Position numbers and translations under genes: made by a program. The notes beneath the pieces are model-generated. The model had not been told where the DNA came from. It saw only the letters and a list, made by a program, of their open reading frames with translations, and ran no database searches. A DNA stretch of 64,000 bases from Francisella halioticida. GTDB taxonomy: Bacteria > Pseudomonadota > Gammaproteobacteria > Francisellales > Francisellaceae. Of this stretch, positions 1-12,015 are shown piece after piece; position 1 is the stretch's first letter; each line of letters begins with the position of its first letter. The stretch spans positions 930,001 to 994,000 of the forward strand of contig NZ_CP022132.1 of the NCBI RefSeq assembly GCF_002211785.1. The letters are read 5' to 3'.

Positions 1-1
1 A

Positions 2-1839
<1,838 letters not shown>

Positions 1840-1852
1840 ATCTTATCAAGAC

Positions 1853-3164
1853 TATAATGTCCCCAGAAAAAGCTACTGATTTTAGAAAGATTTTTATTCC
1901 TAGATGTTAAAGTTAACTAGATAAATTAGGAAATAGATAAATGAGTAAAAAAAGAGTAACGTATACAGCTGATTTTAAAGCTAAAGTAATTATAGAATTG
2001 CTAGAAGGCGATATGACAGTTAATGAGATAGCAAGTAAGTATGATTTACTTCCTAAAAACGTGCACAATTGGAAGCAGCAATTTTTATCTAATGCTTGCT
2101 TAGCATTTGATAAAAGCTCTATTGTTAAGGAGTATAAGCAGGAAATAGATGAGCTTAGAAAAGATAAAGATGCAACAAGTAAAAAACTAGTCGAGGTAAT
2201 AGTAGAGAGGGATTTTTTAATGGGAAAGCTAAAAAGCTTGGTATCATCAAATGATAGAGTAAACTCTGTAGATACTAAGCTAGAATTATCTTTAAATAAT
2301 CAGCTTAAACTATTATCTGTATCTAAGAGTGTGTACTATTATACACCAATATCAAAATTTAGTAGTAATGATGATATTAAACTATTAAATGCAATAGATT
2401 TGATACATACTAAACATCCATATTATGGTACGAGAAGGCTAGTAAAGTTGCTAAATAGATTAGGATTTCTAGTTGGAAGGAAGCTAATCAAAAGTGCTAT
2501 GGAATTCATGGGTATTAAGGCATTGTATCCTAAAAAAAAGACAACTGTCATTAATAAGCAACACAAGAAATATCCATACTTACTTAATGTATTTAAAAAT
2601 GAGACGAATCAGGTTGTTATAGATAAAGCTAATAAGGTATGGAGTGCTGATATCACGTATATTAGACTAGAATGTGGGTATGCATATTTAGTAGCCATAA
2701 TAGATTGGCATAGCAAGAAAACACTAGCTTGGAAGATTTCTAATACTATGGATACACATCTAACAACTAGTGTGTTAAAAGAAGCGTTATTTAAATATGG
2801 TAAACCTGATATCTTTAACTCTGATCAAGGAACTCAATATACAGCAAAAGAGCATATTAAAATATTATCTGATAATAAAATAAATATATCTATGGATGCT
2901 AAAGGAAGATCTATAGATAATATTGCAATTGAGAGATTTTGGAGAACACTGAAATATGAAAATGTTTATCCGGCATCATATATAACTATGAAAGAGGCTA
3001 AAGTAGGTATCAAAGAATATATTGATATTTACAACAATGAAAGACTACATTCTAGTATTGGATATATGACTCCTGATGAAGTATATTCTGGTATTTTAGA
3101 TGCTGCATAAAAGCAAGGAATAAAAATATTTTATAAAGTGGTATTGAATAACATGGACAGTTTA
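1853..3164 (+). mobile_element. IS-A copy 1, IS3-family insertion sequence (1312 bp), inserted at the edge of an IS-B remnant
   Basis: The ends are TATAATGTCCC on the left and GGGACAGTTTA on the right. As inverted repeats they match at 9 of 11 positions. This copy has GGACA preceded by T instead of G at the right end. It carries one uninterrupted transposase frame. The right flank is IS-B coding sequence, while the left flank is not IS-B, and I see no matching target duplication. A simple insertion does not explain this; an adjacent deletion or recombination does. Four other copies lie in the window. Confidence 0.93.
1941..3110 (+). CDS. IS3-family transposase, single-frame OrfAB (IS-A copy 1)
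   Basis: This 389-residue protein joins an N-terminal helix-turn-helix region (MTVNEIASKYDLLPKNVHNWKQQ) and a short coiled-coil linker to an rve integrase core. The DDE catalytic residues are visible in WSADITYI, FNSDQGTQY and IAIERFWR. Most IS3 elements need a -1 frameshift to join OrfA and OrfB; here both parts are in one frame without a shift. The ATG lies about 80 bp inside the left end. It is almost identical to the copies at 29184-30353 and 35076-36245, so the element looks intact and recently active. Confidence 0.95.
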   Translation: MSKKRVTYTADFKAKVIIELLEGDMTVNEIASKYDLLPKNVHNWKQQFLSNACLAFDKSSIVKEYKQEIDELRKDKDATSKKLVEVIVERDFLMGKLKSLVSSNDRVNSVDTKLELSLNNQLKLLSVSKSVYYYTPISKFSSNDDIKLLNAIDLIHTKHPYYGTRRLVKLLNRLGFLVGRKLIKSAMEFMGIKALYPKKKTTVINKQHKKYPYLLNVFKNETNQVVIDKANKVWSADITYIRLECGYAYLVAIIDWHSKKTLAWKISNTMDTHLTTSVLKEALFKYGKPDIFNSDQGTQYTAKEHIKILSDNKINISMDAKGRSIDNIAIERFWRTLKYENVYPASYITMKEAKVGIKEYIDIYNNERLHSSIGYMTPDEVYSGILDAA

Positions 3165-3843
3165 GATATGGGTTGGAAAGTTACTCAACCTAGAGTATCT
3201 AAACGTATGAAATTACTTGGTTTACATGCTAAAGCGGCTCGTAAGCATAAGAAAGCTACAGATTCTAACCACAACAAACATGTTTATGATAATTTATTAG
3301 AACAAAACTTCACTGCTTTATCTGTAAATCATAGGTGGGTTACAGATATAACTTATGTACCTACACAAGAGGGGTGGCTGTATCTTTGTGTGATTATAGA
3401 TTTATTCTCAAGATCAGTTATTGGTTGGGCAATGGATTCTAGGATGAAAGCGGATTTAGTTTGTAATGCTTTAAATATGGCATTCTTTAGAAGAAATTTT
3501 CCTAGTGGTGTGATTATACACTCTGATAAAGGGTCACAGTACTGTAGCAAACAATATCAAGACATTATTAAAGAACACTGGCTACTATCAAGTATGAGCT
3601 CTAAAGGATGCTGTTACGATAATGCTGCTTGTGAAAGTTTCTTTGGAACTTTAAAAGTAGAGTTAGTACATGATGAAAGCTATAAAACTAGAGAAGAAGC
3701 TAAACTATCAATATTTGAATATATTGAAGCTTACTATAATACAAAAAGGAGACATTCTACAATAAATTATATGACTCCATATCAATTTGAATATATAATG
3801 GAAAATGAAGTAGTAAACTGTCACAAATTGACGGGGTAGATCA
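3165..3843 (+). mobile_element. IS-B remnant: 3' part of a second IS3-family element with an OrfB fragment
   Basis: Holds the C-terminal ~225 residues of an IS150-like OrfB: LSVNHRWVTDITYVPTQ, VIIHSDKGSQY and CCYDNAACESFFGTLK carry the DDE residues. The apparent start near 3138 lies within IS-A and is artificial. The right end reads to TAGATCA, the same terminus as the fuller copy at 59883-61082. The 5' third, including orfA and the left inverted repeat, is missing. An insertion-like difference (QPRVS against KK just before KRMKLLG) separates it from the other copy. It cannot transpose alone. Confidence 0.85.
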
Positions 3844-3888
3844 GACTAGTTGTTGAAAAAGACTTATTTAAACTATAGGAGATAAACA

Positions 3889-5913
3889 GTGAGAAAAATA
3901 ATAAAGATAGGTATTTTAACTCTATCAATAACGTCTACTTGTTTGGCAACACCAGGTAGATTAGGCTTAACAGAAAGTAAAGCTGATAATAAGCCTAATG
4001 TTATTATCTTTGTGTGGGATGGTTTACGTCCAGATTCAATATCACCGAATATAACACCAAACTTATATAGTCTTACTCAAAAAGGTGTTTGGTTTAATGA
4101 TAATCACTCTAGCTATCCAACATTTACAATGATGAATGCATCAAGTTTTGCAACAGGTGATTTTGCAGGAGAAACAGGTTTCTATGGTAATACATTATGG
4201 CAACCAAAAGCCATAGGTGTTGATTCTACTGATCAAAAAGTTGACTTTAAAGCTCCTGTTTTTACGGAGGACTACAAAATTTTACAAGATCTAAATAATG
4301 TACCCAAAGAACCTTTGTTAGAGGTTACAACACTATTTCAACAAGCCCAAAAAAATGGTATAAAGACAGCAGCTGTTGGTAAGTCAGGAGCTGCATTTAT
4401 GCAAGATTATACTTCTGGAGGAGTTATCTTTGATGAGAAGCACGTATTTCCAGAAGCTTTTGCAAAATATCTAAATAATAAAGGATATACACTACCTCTT
4501 GATACAAAGTATGCTTATAAAGATTTTGATTTAAAGGGTGATGCAAACCCAACTGGATATGGTAAAGTAGCTACTTTGAAAGATGGTGTTACATCTGATC
4601 CTATCGCAGGTATTACTTCACCGTATAGTAAAGATAATACATATCTTATGAAAAATTATCTAAATGAGGTAATGCCATATGCTAAACCACAGCTAAGTGT
4701 TGTATGGTTACGTAATCCTGATACTACAGAACATAACTATGGTGTTGGATCAACAGCATATTATGATGCTCTTAAAAACCAAGATTATCTATTAGGTTTG
4801 TTAATTACTAAGTTAAAGAAACAACATTTATGGAAAAAGACAGATTTAATAATAGTGTCAGATCATGCACATAGTAATGTATCAGGCTCTTTAGAAGATT
4901 TTCCTTTGAGAAATATAAACGAGAAAACTAAAACTGTTGGTTCGTTTGATGAAACTAATGGTTTTTCAGTATCTGGAGATTTTAGACCCGCAGGTCTACT
5001 TACTAGAGCAGGATTTAAAGCTTTTGATGGCTCAGGATGTCAGTATGATCCTGTTTTATCGGGCATTACAAGAGATAAAAAGCACGTGTATCCAACTAAA
5101 TATGATACAACGGGTAAAATATGTGGAGGAGCTGTAAAAGAATTTGATACTAACGGTCATAGACATGCTAATTTAGGAATCAAATATACAACTCCATCGT
5201 ATAAGCTTCCACACAAGCTTCCAGAAGATAGTGTAATTGTGGCAGCAAATGGAGGTAGTACATATTTGTATGTTCCAAGTCATAATAAACTTCTAATAGA
5301 AAAGCTAGTTAAGTTTTTACAATCAAGACAAGAGTTTGGCGTAATATTTGTTGATGGTAGGCGTTATGGAAGTATTTCTGGAACTTTTCCTATGAGTTTA
5401 GTTCATTTAGAAAATAAATCAAAAAGAAATCCAGATATTATAGTTGGTAGTAATTTTAATTCCTTTGCTAGAATTAAAGGTTATGCAGGTACGGAATTTA
5501 ATAGTGATGGTAGCGACAGAGGCATGCACGGCTCATTTAGTCCTATAGATGTACATAATACTATGGTTGCGTATGGCCCAAGTTTTAAATCAAAGTTTAC
5601 CGATGAGATACCTACAGGGAATGTTGACTTAGCTCCTACTATTGCACATATCTTAGGTTTTTATTTACATCATACTGATGGTAGAATTTTGTATGAGGCA
5701 TTGAAGGGACAAAATGTTAATTATACTATTAAGCCATATCAGATCAGTACGAAAACAGTTAATAATTTAACAATTCAAAGTGCTGAGAACCCTGAAGGAA
5801 AAGTAATAGTTCCTAATAAATCTAATTATAAGTCTGAAATCTCTATTAAAGAGCTAAATATAGGTAATAAAGTATATAGTTATTTTGATCAAGCAAAAGC
5901 AATTAGATTCTAG
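3889..5913 (+). CDS. Secreted alkaline-phosphatase-superfamily enzyme (type I phosphodiesterase/nucleotide pyrophosphatase-like)
   Basis: 674 residues beginning with a GTG codon behind an AGGAGA ribosome site. Residues 1-20 form a signal peptide, with likely cleavage after CLA, so the enzyme should act in the periplasm or outside. Metal-site and nucleophile motifs of the superfamily are visible: FVWDGLRPD (Asp44), SSYPTFTMMNASSFATG with the probable nucleophile Thr80, SDHAHSN near residue 325 and the late MHGSFSPIDVHN. Such enzymes cleave phosphodiester or phosphomonoester bonds; the substrate cannot be read from the sequence. It follows IS-B by 45 bp, so its native upstream region may have been altered. 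Confidence 0.82.
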   Translation: MRKIIKIGILTLSITSTCLATPGRLGLTESKADNKPNVIIFVWDGLRPDSISPNITPNLYSLTQKGVWFNDNHSSYPTFTMMNASSFATGDFAGETGFYGNTLWQPKAIGVDSTDQKVDFKAPVFTEDYKILQDLNNVPKEPLLEVTTLFQQAQKNGIKTAAVGKSGAAFMQDYTSGGVIFDEKHVFPEAFAKYLNNKGYTLPLDTKYAYKDFDLKGDANPTGYGKVATLKDGVTSDPIAGITSPYSKDNTYLMKNYLNEVMPYAKPQLSVVWLRNPDTTEHNYGVGSTAYYDALKNQDYLLGLLITKLKKQHLWKKTDLIIVSDHAHSNVSGSLEDFPLRNINEKTKTVGSFDETNGFSVSGDFRPAGLLTRAGFKAFDGSGCQYDPVLSGITRDKKHVYPTKYDTTGKICGGAVKEFDTNGHRHANLGIKYTTPSYKLPHKLPEDSVIVAANGGSTYLYVPSHNKLLIEKLVKFLQSRQEFGVIFVDGRRYGSISGTFPMSLVHLENKSKRNPDIIVGSNFNSFARIKGYAGTEFNSDGSDRGMHGSFSPIDVHNTMVAYGPSFKSKFTDEIPTGNVDLAPTIAHILGFYLHHTDGRILYEALKGQNVNYTIKPYQISTKTVNNLTIQSAENPEGKVIVPNKSNYKSEISIKELNIGNKVYSYFDQAKAIRF

Positions 5914-6023
5914 TAGTTAAAAAAATTAGCAGTATTATATAAAACATTTTTATTTTTGAAAAAGCTATGTTTTAAAATTGATTTTATTGCTATATTTAGC
6001 AAGAAGGAAAATAGTAAGAGGTA

Positions 6024-7505
6024 ATGATGAATAAAGAAGAAAGCCCTGAAGAAGCCAGTTTTACATCAAGAATTAAAAAAAAATCAGTTCAACAATATTT
6101 AGATGAAGAGCCCGTGTGGCCTGATGGCACTAAGGTTAAACTCATTCCTCTTTCTAGCATGCAGTGGTTTATTTGGTTATTAGCTACTGCTGGTAAATTC
6201 TTTGAAGGAATGATCGTCTTTATGACAGGTATTGCCTTACACTTAATAGCTTATGATTTTCAACTTAGCAATATAGAAAAAGGGTTAATAGGTTCAGCTA
6301 CTTTGGTTGGGATACTTATTGGTGCATCTTTACTTGGAAGTCTAGCTGATAAATATGGTAGAAAAAATATGTTTATTGTAGAAATGATTATATTTATGAT
6401 ATGTATTATAGGTATATGTCTATCGAGTAGCTTTATAGTTTTATTTATTATGCTGTTAATAGCTGGTATAGCTTTAGGGTGTGATTATCCAACTGCTCAT
6501 TTAATGATATCTGAGACTATCCCTAGTAGAAATAGAGGCAAACTAGTTTTAGGTGCTTTTGCTTTTCAGGCAGTTGGGGCTCTTTGTGGTACTCTTATAG
6601 GTTGGCTTGTTTTAGTTGAATCACCATCTGTTAATGCTTGGAAAATTATGTATTCGATAGCTATTATTCCAGCAATTTTTGTAGTTGTTGGAAGGTTTTT
6701 TATTCCAAAAAGCCCACATTTTTTAGTAACCAAAGGTGAATATAAAAAAGCAGAAAGAGCATTAGGTTTTTTGTTAAATAGACGACCAAAGTATCCTAAA
6801 GTTATTAGAATAAAGAAAAAAGATCCTGATGCTATTACAGAAATAGAAAGAGGTAGTTCGTATAAATCATTATTTACAAAATATAGGAAACAAACAATTT
6901 TTGCATCGTTACCATGGTTTATACAAGATCTAGGGACTTATGGTATAGGGGTGTTTTTACCGTTAATATTAACAATAACAATAGGTTCAAAAGTGGATGT
7001 TAAATCTGTGAATGATGTTATTAGTAATGAGATATTAGCTGCAAAAGGTTCGGCATTTATTGATATATTTTTCTTTTTAGGAATTGTTTTTGCAATATTT
7101 TTATCTGATTATTTAGGGCGAGTAAAATTACAAATATTTGGATTTATTGGTTGTGCTGTTGGCTTAGCTACTGCAATGGCTGGTCACATGACAGGTGATA
7201 ATATCATACTAATATTTTTAGGATTTATTATTTTTCAATTTATGACAAATATTGGCCCAAATGCCCAGACTTATGTAATAGCTGGGGAAGTGTTTCCTAC
7301 TCATGCAAGAGGAAAAGGAGCAGGTTTTGCAGCATCTTTTGCAAAAATTGGTGCTATTGTAGCGGTATTTTTATTTCCTATATTAATATCAGCTATAGGG
7401 GTTGATATGCTATTGATTATACTAGTAATTACTTCTATTTTAGGTGCTATAGTGACGAAAAAATTTGGTATTGAAACTAAGGGCGTTGATCTAGAAACTA
7501 TTTAA
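6024..7505 (+). CDS. MFS transporter, sugar-porter/organic-acid type
   Basis: An inner-membrane protein of 493 residues with about twelve hydrophobic segments. The loop motif LADKYGRKN follows segment 2. ETIPSRNRGKLV follows segment 4, and the C-terminal ETKGVDLETI matches the PETKG-type ending of sugar porters. Substrate unknown. Two adjacent ATGs (6024 and 6027) are possible starts; AAGAGG at 6016-6021 is very close to both. A charged 50-residue cytoplasmic leader precedes the first segment. It converges with the dctA remnant only 11 bp downstream. Confidence 0.8.
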   Translation: MMNKEESPEEASFTSRIKKKSVQQYLDEEPVWPDGTKVKLIPLSSMQWFIWLLATAGKFFEGMIVFMTGIALHLIAYDFQLSNIEKGLIGSATLVGILIGASLLGSLADKYGRKNMFIVEMIIFMICIIGICLSSSFIVLFIMLLIAGIALGCDYPTAHLMISETIPSRNRGKLVLGAFAFQAVGALCGTLIGWLVLVESPSVNAWKIMYSIAIIPAIFVVVGRFFIPKSPHFLVTKGEYKKAERALGFLLNRRPKYPKVIRIKKKDPDAITEIERGSSYKSLFTKYRKQTIFASLPWFIQDLGTYGIGVFLPLILTITIGSKVDVKSVNDVISNEILAAKGSAFIDIFFFLGIVFAIFLSDYLGRVKLQIFGFIGCAVGLATAMAGHMTGDNIILIFLGFIIFQFMTNIGPNAQTYVIAGEVFPTHARGKGAGFAASFAKIGAIVAVFLFPILISAIGVDMLLIILVITSILGAIVTKKFGIETKGVDLETI

Positions 7506-7516
7506 ATAAATATATT

Positions 7517-8768
7517 TTAATAATTTAGCTCTTTTCTTAATTTATCAATATCTAGCTGATTTTGCCATTTAGATATAATTATTGTACCTACTGAGTTACC
7601 AATCATGTTTGTAATTGCTCTGCCTTCAGACATAAATCTATCTATTCCTAAGATAATTACAATTCCAGCTACAGGCACAACTCCAAGAGCACTAAGAGTA
7701 CTAGCTAGTATAATAAATCCACTACCTGTAACACCAGCTGCACCTTTTGAGCTAATGACCATAATTAGTAACATAAATATTTGTTGGCTTAATGTAAGAT
7801 CAATACCAAGTGCTTGAGCTATAAATATTACAGCTAAAGATAGATAGATAGCTGTACCATCAAGGTTAAATGAGTATCCAGTGGGTATTACAAGTCCAAC
7901 AACTGACTTATTACATCCTAGATTCTCTAATTTTTCCATAAGGTTTGGCAGTACTGTTTCAGATGATGATGTTCCTAAAACAATAAATATTTCTGTTTTT
8001 ATATAGGCTAAGAGTTTAAAAATACTAATTCCGCAATATAGTTTGAGTATAGTGCCTAAAAAAACAATTAAAAATAAAAAACAAGTAACATAAAAACATA
8101 GCAGTAAACCGAGTAAACATTAGTAATGTATTCGCTCCATATGTTCCTATTGTATAACCAATAGCGGCACAAGCAGCGATTGGAGAATAGTGCATAATAA
8201 CGTGGATAATTTTGAAAAAGACCTTTGAAAGATTCTGTATACCGCGAAGTATGGGTTTACTTTCATCACCATATAAAACAAGCCCAACAGCAAATAATAT
8301 TGAGACAAAAAGAACTTGTAATATATCGCCATCGGTAAAAGCACCGACAAATGTATGTGGAATAATATTCATAAAAAAGTCTTTAATATTTCCGACATGC
8401 TCAACATTTCCTATATATGATTTTGCAGCACTTGCATCTAAGGAGTTTGGATCAATATTTAGTCCAAGTCCAGGATGAAGCATATTAGCTGTAATCATTC
8501 CAATTATTAGAGCAACTATCGTCATAGCAAAAAAATAAAGTAATGCAATCCCACCGATTTTTCCTACAGTTTTTAGATCTCTCATTGCTGCAATGCCTGA
8601 AACTAAATTTAGAAATATTATAGGTGCTATCATTAACTTAATAAGTTTAACAAAGACATCAGCAAAGGGTTTAAGGGCTACAGCAATATTTGGTGTAAAT
8701 ATACCAAGTAAAATTCCTATAAATATCCCTAATAAAACTTGTGCATAAAGGTGCCGAAAAATTTTCAT
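7517..8768 (-). pseudogene. dctA: C4-dicarboxylate:cation symporter DctA-like, frameshifted
   Basis: Two frames together give a normal DctA/GltP protein of about 415 residues. The first part (8768 to 8025) starts MKIFRHLYAQVLLGI and runs to FLCYLFFIF. The second continues as [19 protein letters not shown] through [15 protein letters not shown] to [14 protein letters not shown] and the C terminus at 7517. The break is a one-base indel at about 8066-8068 in an AT-rich run. The missing function would be uptake of succinate, fumarate or malate (or glutamate). A sequencing error cannot be excluded, but several other genes here are broken in the same way. Confidence 0.88.
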
Positions 8769-8922
8769 ATCTTTTAATTAATATATCTGAACTAATTAAA
8801 ACTATATATGATGTGTTTACATTATGTAAATAAAAAAAAGTAAAATTAGATAAAAATAGTTTTATATGGGGTAGAAGATATTAGGAATTATATTGTTTTA
8901 ATCAACATTTTAAACAAAGAAA

Positions 8923-9330
8923 TTATGATAAAACAAAACTGTCAGGAAGTAATTTCTTGATATTGGTTTCTCTAATATCTAACTGATCTAAGTTTGATAA
9001 AATGATGGGACAATATTTATCCATTAACTCTGCTATCACTTGACGACAAACTCCACAAGGAGTAGAAGCTTTTGGTGTATCTGTTACAACTGCTATCATA
9101 AGAATATCTTCTTTAATATAACCTTGACTATATGCACTAAAAAGTGCTGAGCGTTCAGCACAATTTGATGAGCCATATGCACAATTCTCAATATTTGCTC
9201 CTAGGATTATTTTGCCATTTTTCATAAGTAGAGCTGAGCCAACTTTGAAATTTGAGTATGGAGCATAAGCATTGTGGAATGCTTCTATCGCTTTTGAAAT
9301 AAGCTTAAACTTTTTTTCTTTTTTAATCAT
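8923..9330 (-). CDS. cdd: Cytidine deaminase
   Basis: Deaminates cytidine and deoxycytidine to uridine and deoxyuridine in pyrimidine salvage. The zinc site is complete: CAER (Cys57, Glu59) and PCGVCRQ (Cys92, Cys95), as in the short homotetrameric type. From the ATG at 9330 the product has 135 residues, normal for the family. A TTG at 9348 would add six residues; neither start has a strong ribosome site. The stop lies in a gap next to the dctA remnant, and the gene is divergent from miaE across about 290 bp. Confidence 0.95.
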   Translation of the reverse strand: MIKKEKKFKLISKAIEAFHNAYAPYSNFKVGSALLMKNGKIILGANIENCAYGSSNCAERSALFSAYSQGYIKEDILMIAVVTDTPKASTPCGVCRQVIAELMDKYCPIILSNLDQLDIRETNIKKLLPDSFVLS

Positions 9331-9623
9331 CAGTCTGTCTTTTGTCAAAAAGGATGTTTAGTTTACACTATTTTTATTTAATATTACAAGTTTGTTAAGT
9401 TCCTTTAGCTATTGATTTATACATAAATACTATAAAAATATAGAGTTCCTCTTTGTATATTTATTGATAGTTTTAGTACGTTAATTTTTGCTAATAGTTA
9501 GGTACTACCTACAATTCATTACACTAAGCTAATCCAAAAGTACTTTAACACAAAAACCACATTTTTAACTATTTTATGTATATAATATCGAGTATTTTCT
9601 TATTAGGGGTATTTAAACTATAA

Positions 9624-10235
9624 ATGACAAAAATACAATACGCTAATTTTGCGACAATAGAGAACTTTTTATTATGTAAGACTCCTGATCAATGGATCAA
9701 AAATGCTCTAGATAATGTTGAGTTGATGCTTATAGACCATGCTCATTGTGAGATGAAAGCATCATCATCAGCTATGACATATATTTATAGACATCCTGAC
9801 AAATATGATTTAGTTATTAGAATGTCTAAGATAGCTCGAGAAGAACTTGTCCATTTTGAGCAAGTTATGCAAATTTTAAAAAGACGTAATATTGAATATA
9901 AAGCTATTTCAGCATCAAGATATGCTAGTCAACTTATAAAAACAGCTCGTACTGATAAAGAAGGACGGTTTATAGATGCCTTAATAATAGGAGCTTATAT
10001 TGAAGCTAGATCATGTGAAAGATTTGCGAAGATCGCACCATATTTAGATCATGAGCTACAAAGGTTTTATAATGGTTTACTAGAGTCTGAAAAAAGACAT
10101 TTCACTATTTATTTGAGCTTTGCTGAGAAGTATTCATCAAAAGACATAGGTAAAGATATAAAACGAATAGGTGAAGTAGAAAAAGAGCTTATATTATCTT
10201 CAGATAATGAGTTTCGTTTTCATAGTGGTGTTTAG
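9624..10235 (+). CDS. miaE: tRNA-(ms2io6A) hydroxylase MiaE
   Basis: A ferritin-like diiron monooxygenase that hydroxylates the isopentenyl side chain of 2-methylthio-i6A37 in tRNAs reading UNN codons. The 203-residue protein shows the family core: HAHCEMKASSSAMTYIYRHPD, KIAREELVHFEQV and YIEARSCERF, whose Glu and His residues are the expected iron ligands. AGGGG lies about 10-15 bases upstream of the ATG. A TATAAT at 9581-9586 could be a -10 box, but I see no clear -35. Its stop overlaps the end of the convergent C45-hydrolase remnant by a few bases. Confidence 0.93.
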   Translation: MTKIQYANFATIENFLLCKTPDQWIKNALDNVELMLIDHAHCEMKASSSAMTYIYRHPDKYDLVIRMSKIAREELVHFEQVMQILKRRNIEYKAISASRYASQLIKTARTDKEGRFIDALIIGAYIEARSCERFAKIAPYLDHELQRFYNGLLESEKRHFTIYLSFAEKYSSKDIGKDIKRIGEVEKELILSSDNEFRFHSGV

Positions 10236-10719
10236 AACATATCTTTAAAAGGAATTTTGCGCCAACCTTTGTTATCTTCTAAATTTAAATATAAGTTTTT
10301 TGTTTTAGTATCATATATTATTTGATAAATCGTATAGATATTTTTTGCGCCACCATTTTTTACTTTTTTATCCATTATCTTTTCAGCTGTAGGAATATTT
10401 ATAGTTTGGTAGCTATTTATAAGTTTCTCAAGATTTTCCTTTCTTGTTACGCTTAAATCCATGCTGTTTGCATTTGGTTTGGGTATTAAATCTCCCCATT
10501 CTGGACTTAGGAAATTATTTGTTACAACAAAGTTTAAGTTTGGTTTTATATTATCTTTTTTATGGCCTTTTGTTGAAGAATATTCATAAGAAAGAACGTT
10601 ATGATTATTCCCAGCATTAATTATCAGAGAAAAGTCTGATTGGGCTGCTTTAAATCTATTATTTAGCTGTTTTAAGTTTTTAGATGTTCTTAATGCATCA
10701 CGTATTTGTATAAGCATAG

Positions 10720-12015
10720 TATACTACCCCAATAAATTAAACAATATTTTCAATTATTTAGTTCCCATCTAAGCCGCCCGTTTTTCCAATAAGTTATCGT
10801 AATAAAATTCCATAGGTTTTTTATAATTGATAGACTCATGAAATCTTCTATTATTATAAAAATCTATATAATCATCCACATCGTTTCTTAGTTCAACAAT
10901 GCCAGGATATTGATTTAAATAAAATCTCTCACATTTAGCACTTCTCCAAAATCTTTCGATGCAAATGTTATCAGTTGCTCTACCTTTACCATCCATAGAT
11001 ATAGTAATTTTTTTATCTAATAATGTTTGGATATGAATGTTAGATGTGTACTGGCTACCTTGATCAGTGTTAAATATTTCTGGTACTCCATATTTATACA
11101 GAGCTTCATTTAAAACTTTCATAACTAAACTACTATCCATAGTGTTGGATATCTCCCAACTTAGTACAGCCTTAGAGTACCAATCAATAATAGCTGCCAT
11201 ATAAACTGTGCCAGCATCAGTCTTAATATATGTAATATCTGTAGACCAAACTTGATTAGGTCTCAATATGCTTAAACCTTTTAGTTTGTAACTATAAATA
11301 GCATGCTCTTTGTTAGGTTCAGATAAGTTTAAGTTTGGTTTTTTCACCGCTAATATAGCTTTGATGCCTAACTCTTTACGATACTTTTGTACTGTGTTCT
11401 CACAGATGCTAAACTCATCTTCTATTAATTGCTTATGAGCTTTTATATAGCCGTAGTAGGGAATCTCCTCATGTATCTGTATAAGCTTTGCTTTTACTTC
11501 TTCTTTATGTTCGTTAACCACAGGCTTGTAATATAAACCAGCTCTAGAAACTTCTAATAAGCAACTTTGTTTTACAACAGATAATTTATGCTTAGGATCA
11601 ATCATCGCTTTTCTATCAGATAATCCCAAGCTTACGAGCTTTACCTCAAGAAATTCCTTCTCAATTGTTAGTTGTCCAACCTTCTTAGAATACTGATCTA
11701 TCTTGGTTTGAAGCTTTGCATTGTCTTTTTTATATTGTGATACTGATTTGGATGGATCCATTACCAACTCAGCATTTTCTAAAAAGGCTGTTTTTCAATT
11801 ATTTATGTTTTTGTGCGTAATATTATATTTTACTGATAACTGTGTGATTGTTTGATCTTTCCCCAATACTTCCAAGACAACTTTAGTCTTAAATTCAACG
11901 GTATATATTTTTCTCTTATTACTCATTTACATTTATCCTAAATTGCTCATTTATAGTTTAGCTACTTTAGGAACTAAATTCTCAAAATTGTTGTTAAAAT
12001 TTCATGGGGTATTAT
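10720..12015 (-). mobile_element. IS-C, IS3-family insertion sequence (about 1296 bp)
   Basis: The long imperfect terminal repeats, about 45 bp each, share TACCCC at the outer end and ATTTAGTTCC at the inner end. They lie at about 10720-10765 and 11970-12015. The element is flanked by a 4-bp duplication, ATAG, at 10716-10719 and 12016-12019. It is distinct from IS-A but related through the transposase. It sits inside the C45-hydrolase gene. Confidence 0.88.
10769..11926 (-). pseudogene. IS-C transposase, single-frame OrfAB with an internal stop
   Basis: The frame starts at the ATG at 11926 (MSNKRKIYTVEFKTKVV) and would give 385 residues. A TGA (plus-strand 11795-11797) replaces the tryptophan expected after INN in the helix-turn-helix region, where IS-A reads NWKQQ. 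The rest is open and carries the DDE residues in WSTDITYI, FNTDQGSQY and ICIERFWR. The catalytic part could still be made from an internal start near 11767, without most of the DNA-binding domain. Probably immobile. Confidence 0.88.

Noticed and set aside
3138-3164. N-terminal extension of the IS-B OrfB frame upstream of 3165
   Set aside because: These codons lie in the right end of IS-A copy 1, so the start is an artefact of the junction.
8147-8478. Overlapping frames of 67 and 88 codons within the dctA remnant
   Set aside because: They are shadows of the real gene in other frames, with no ribosome site or domain.
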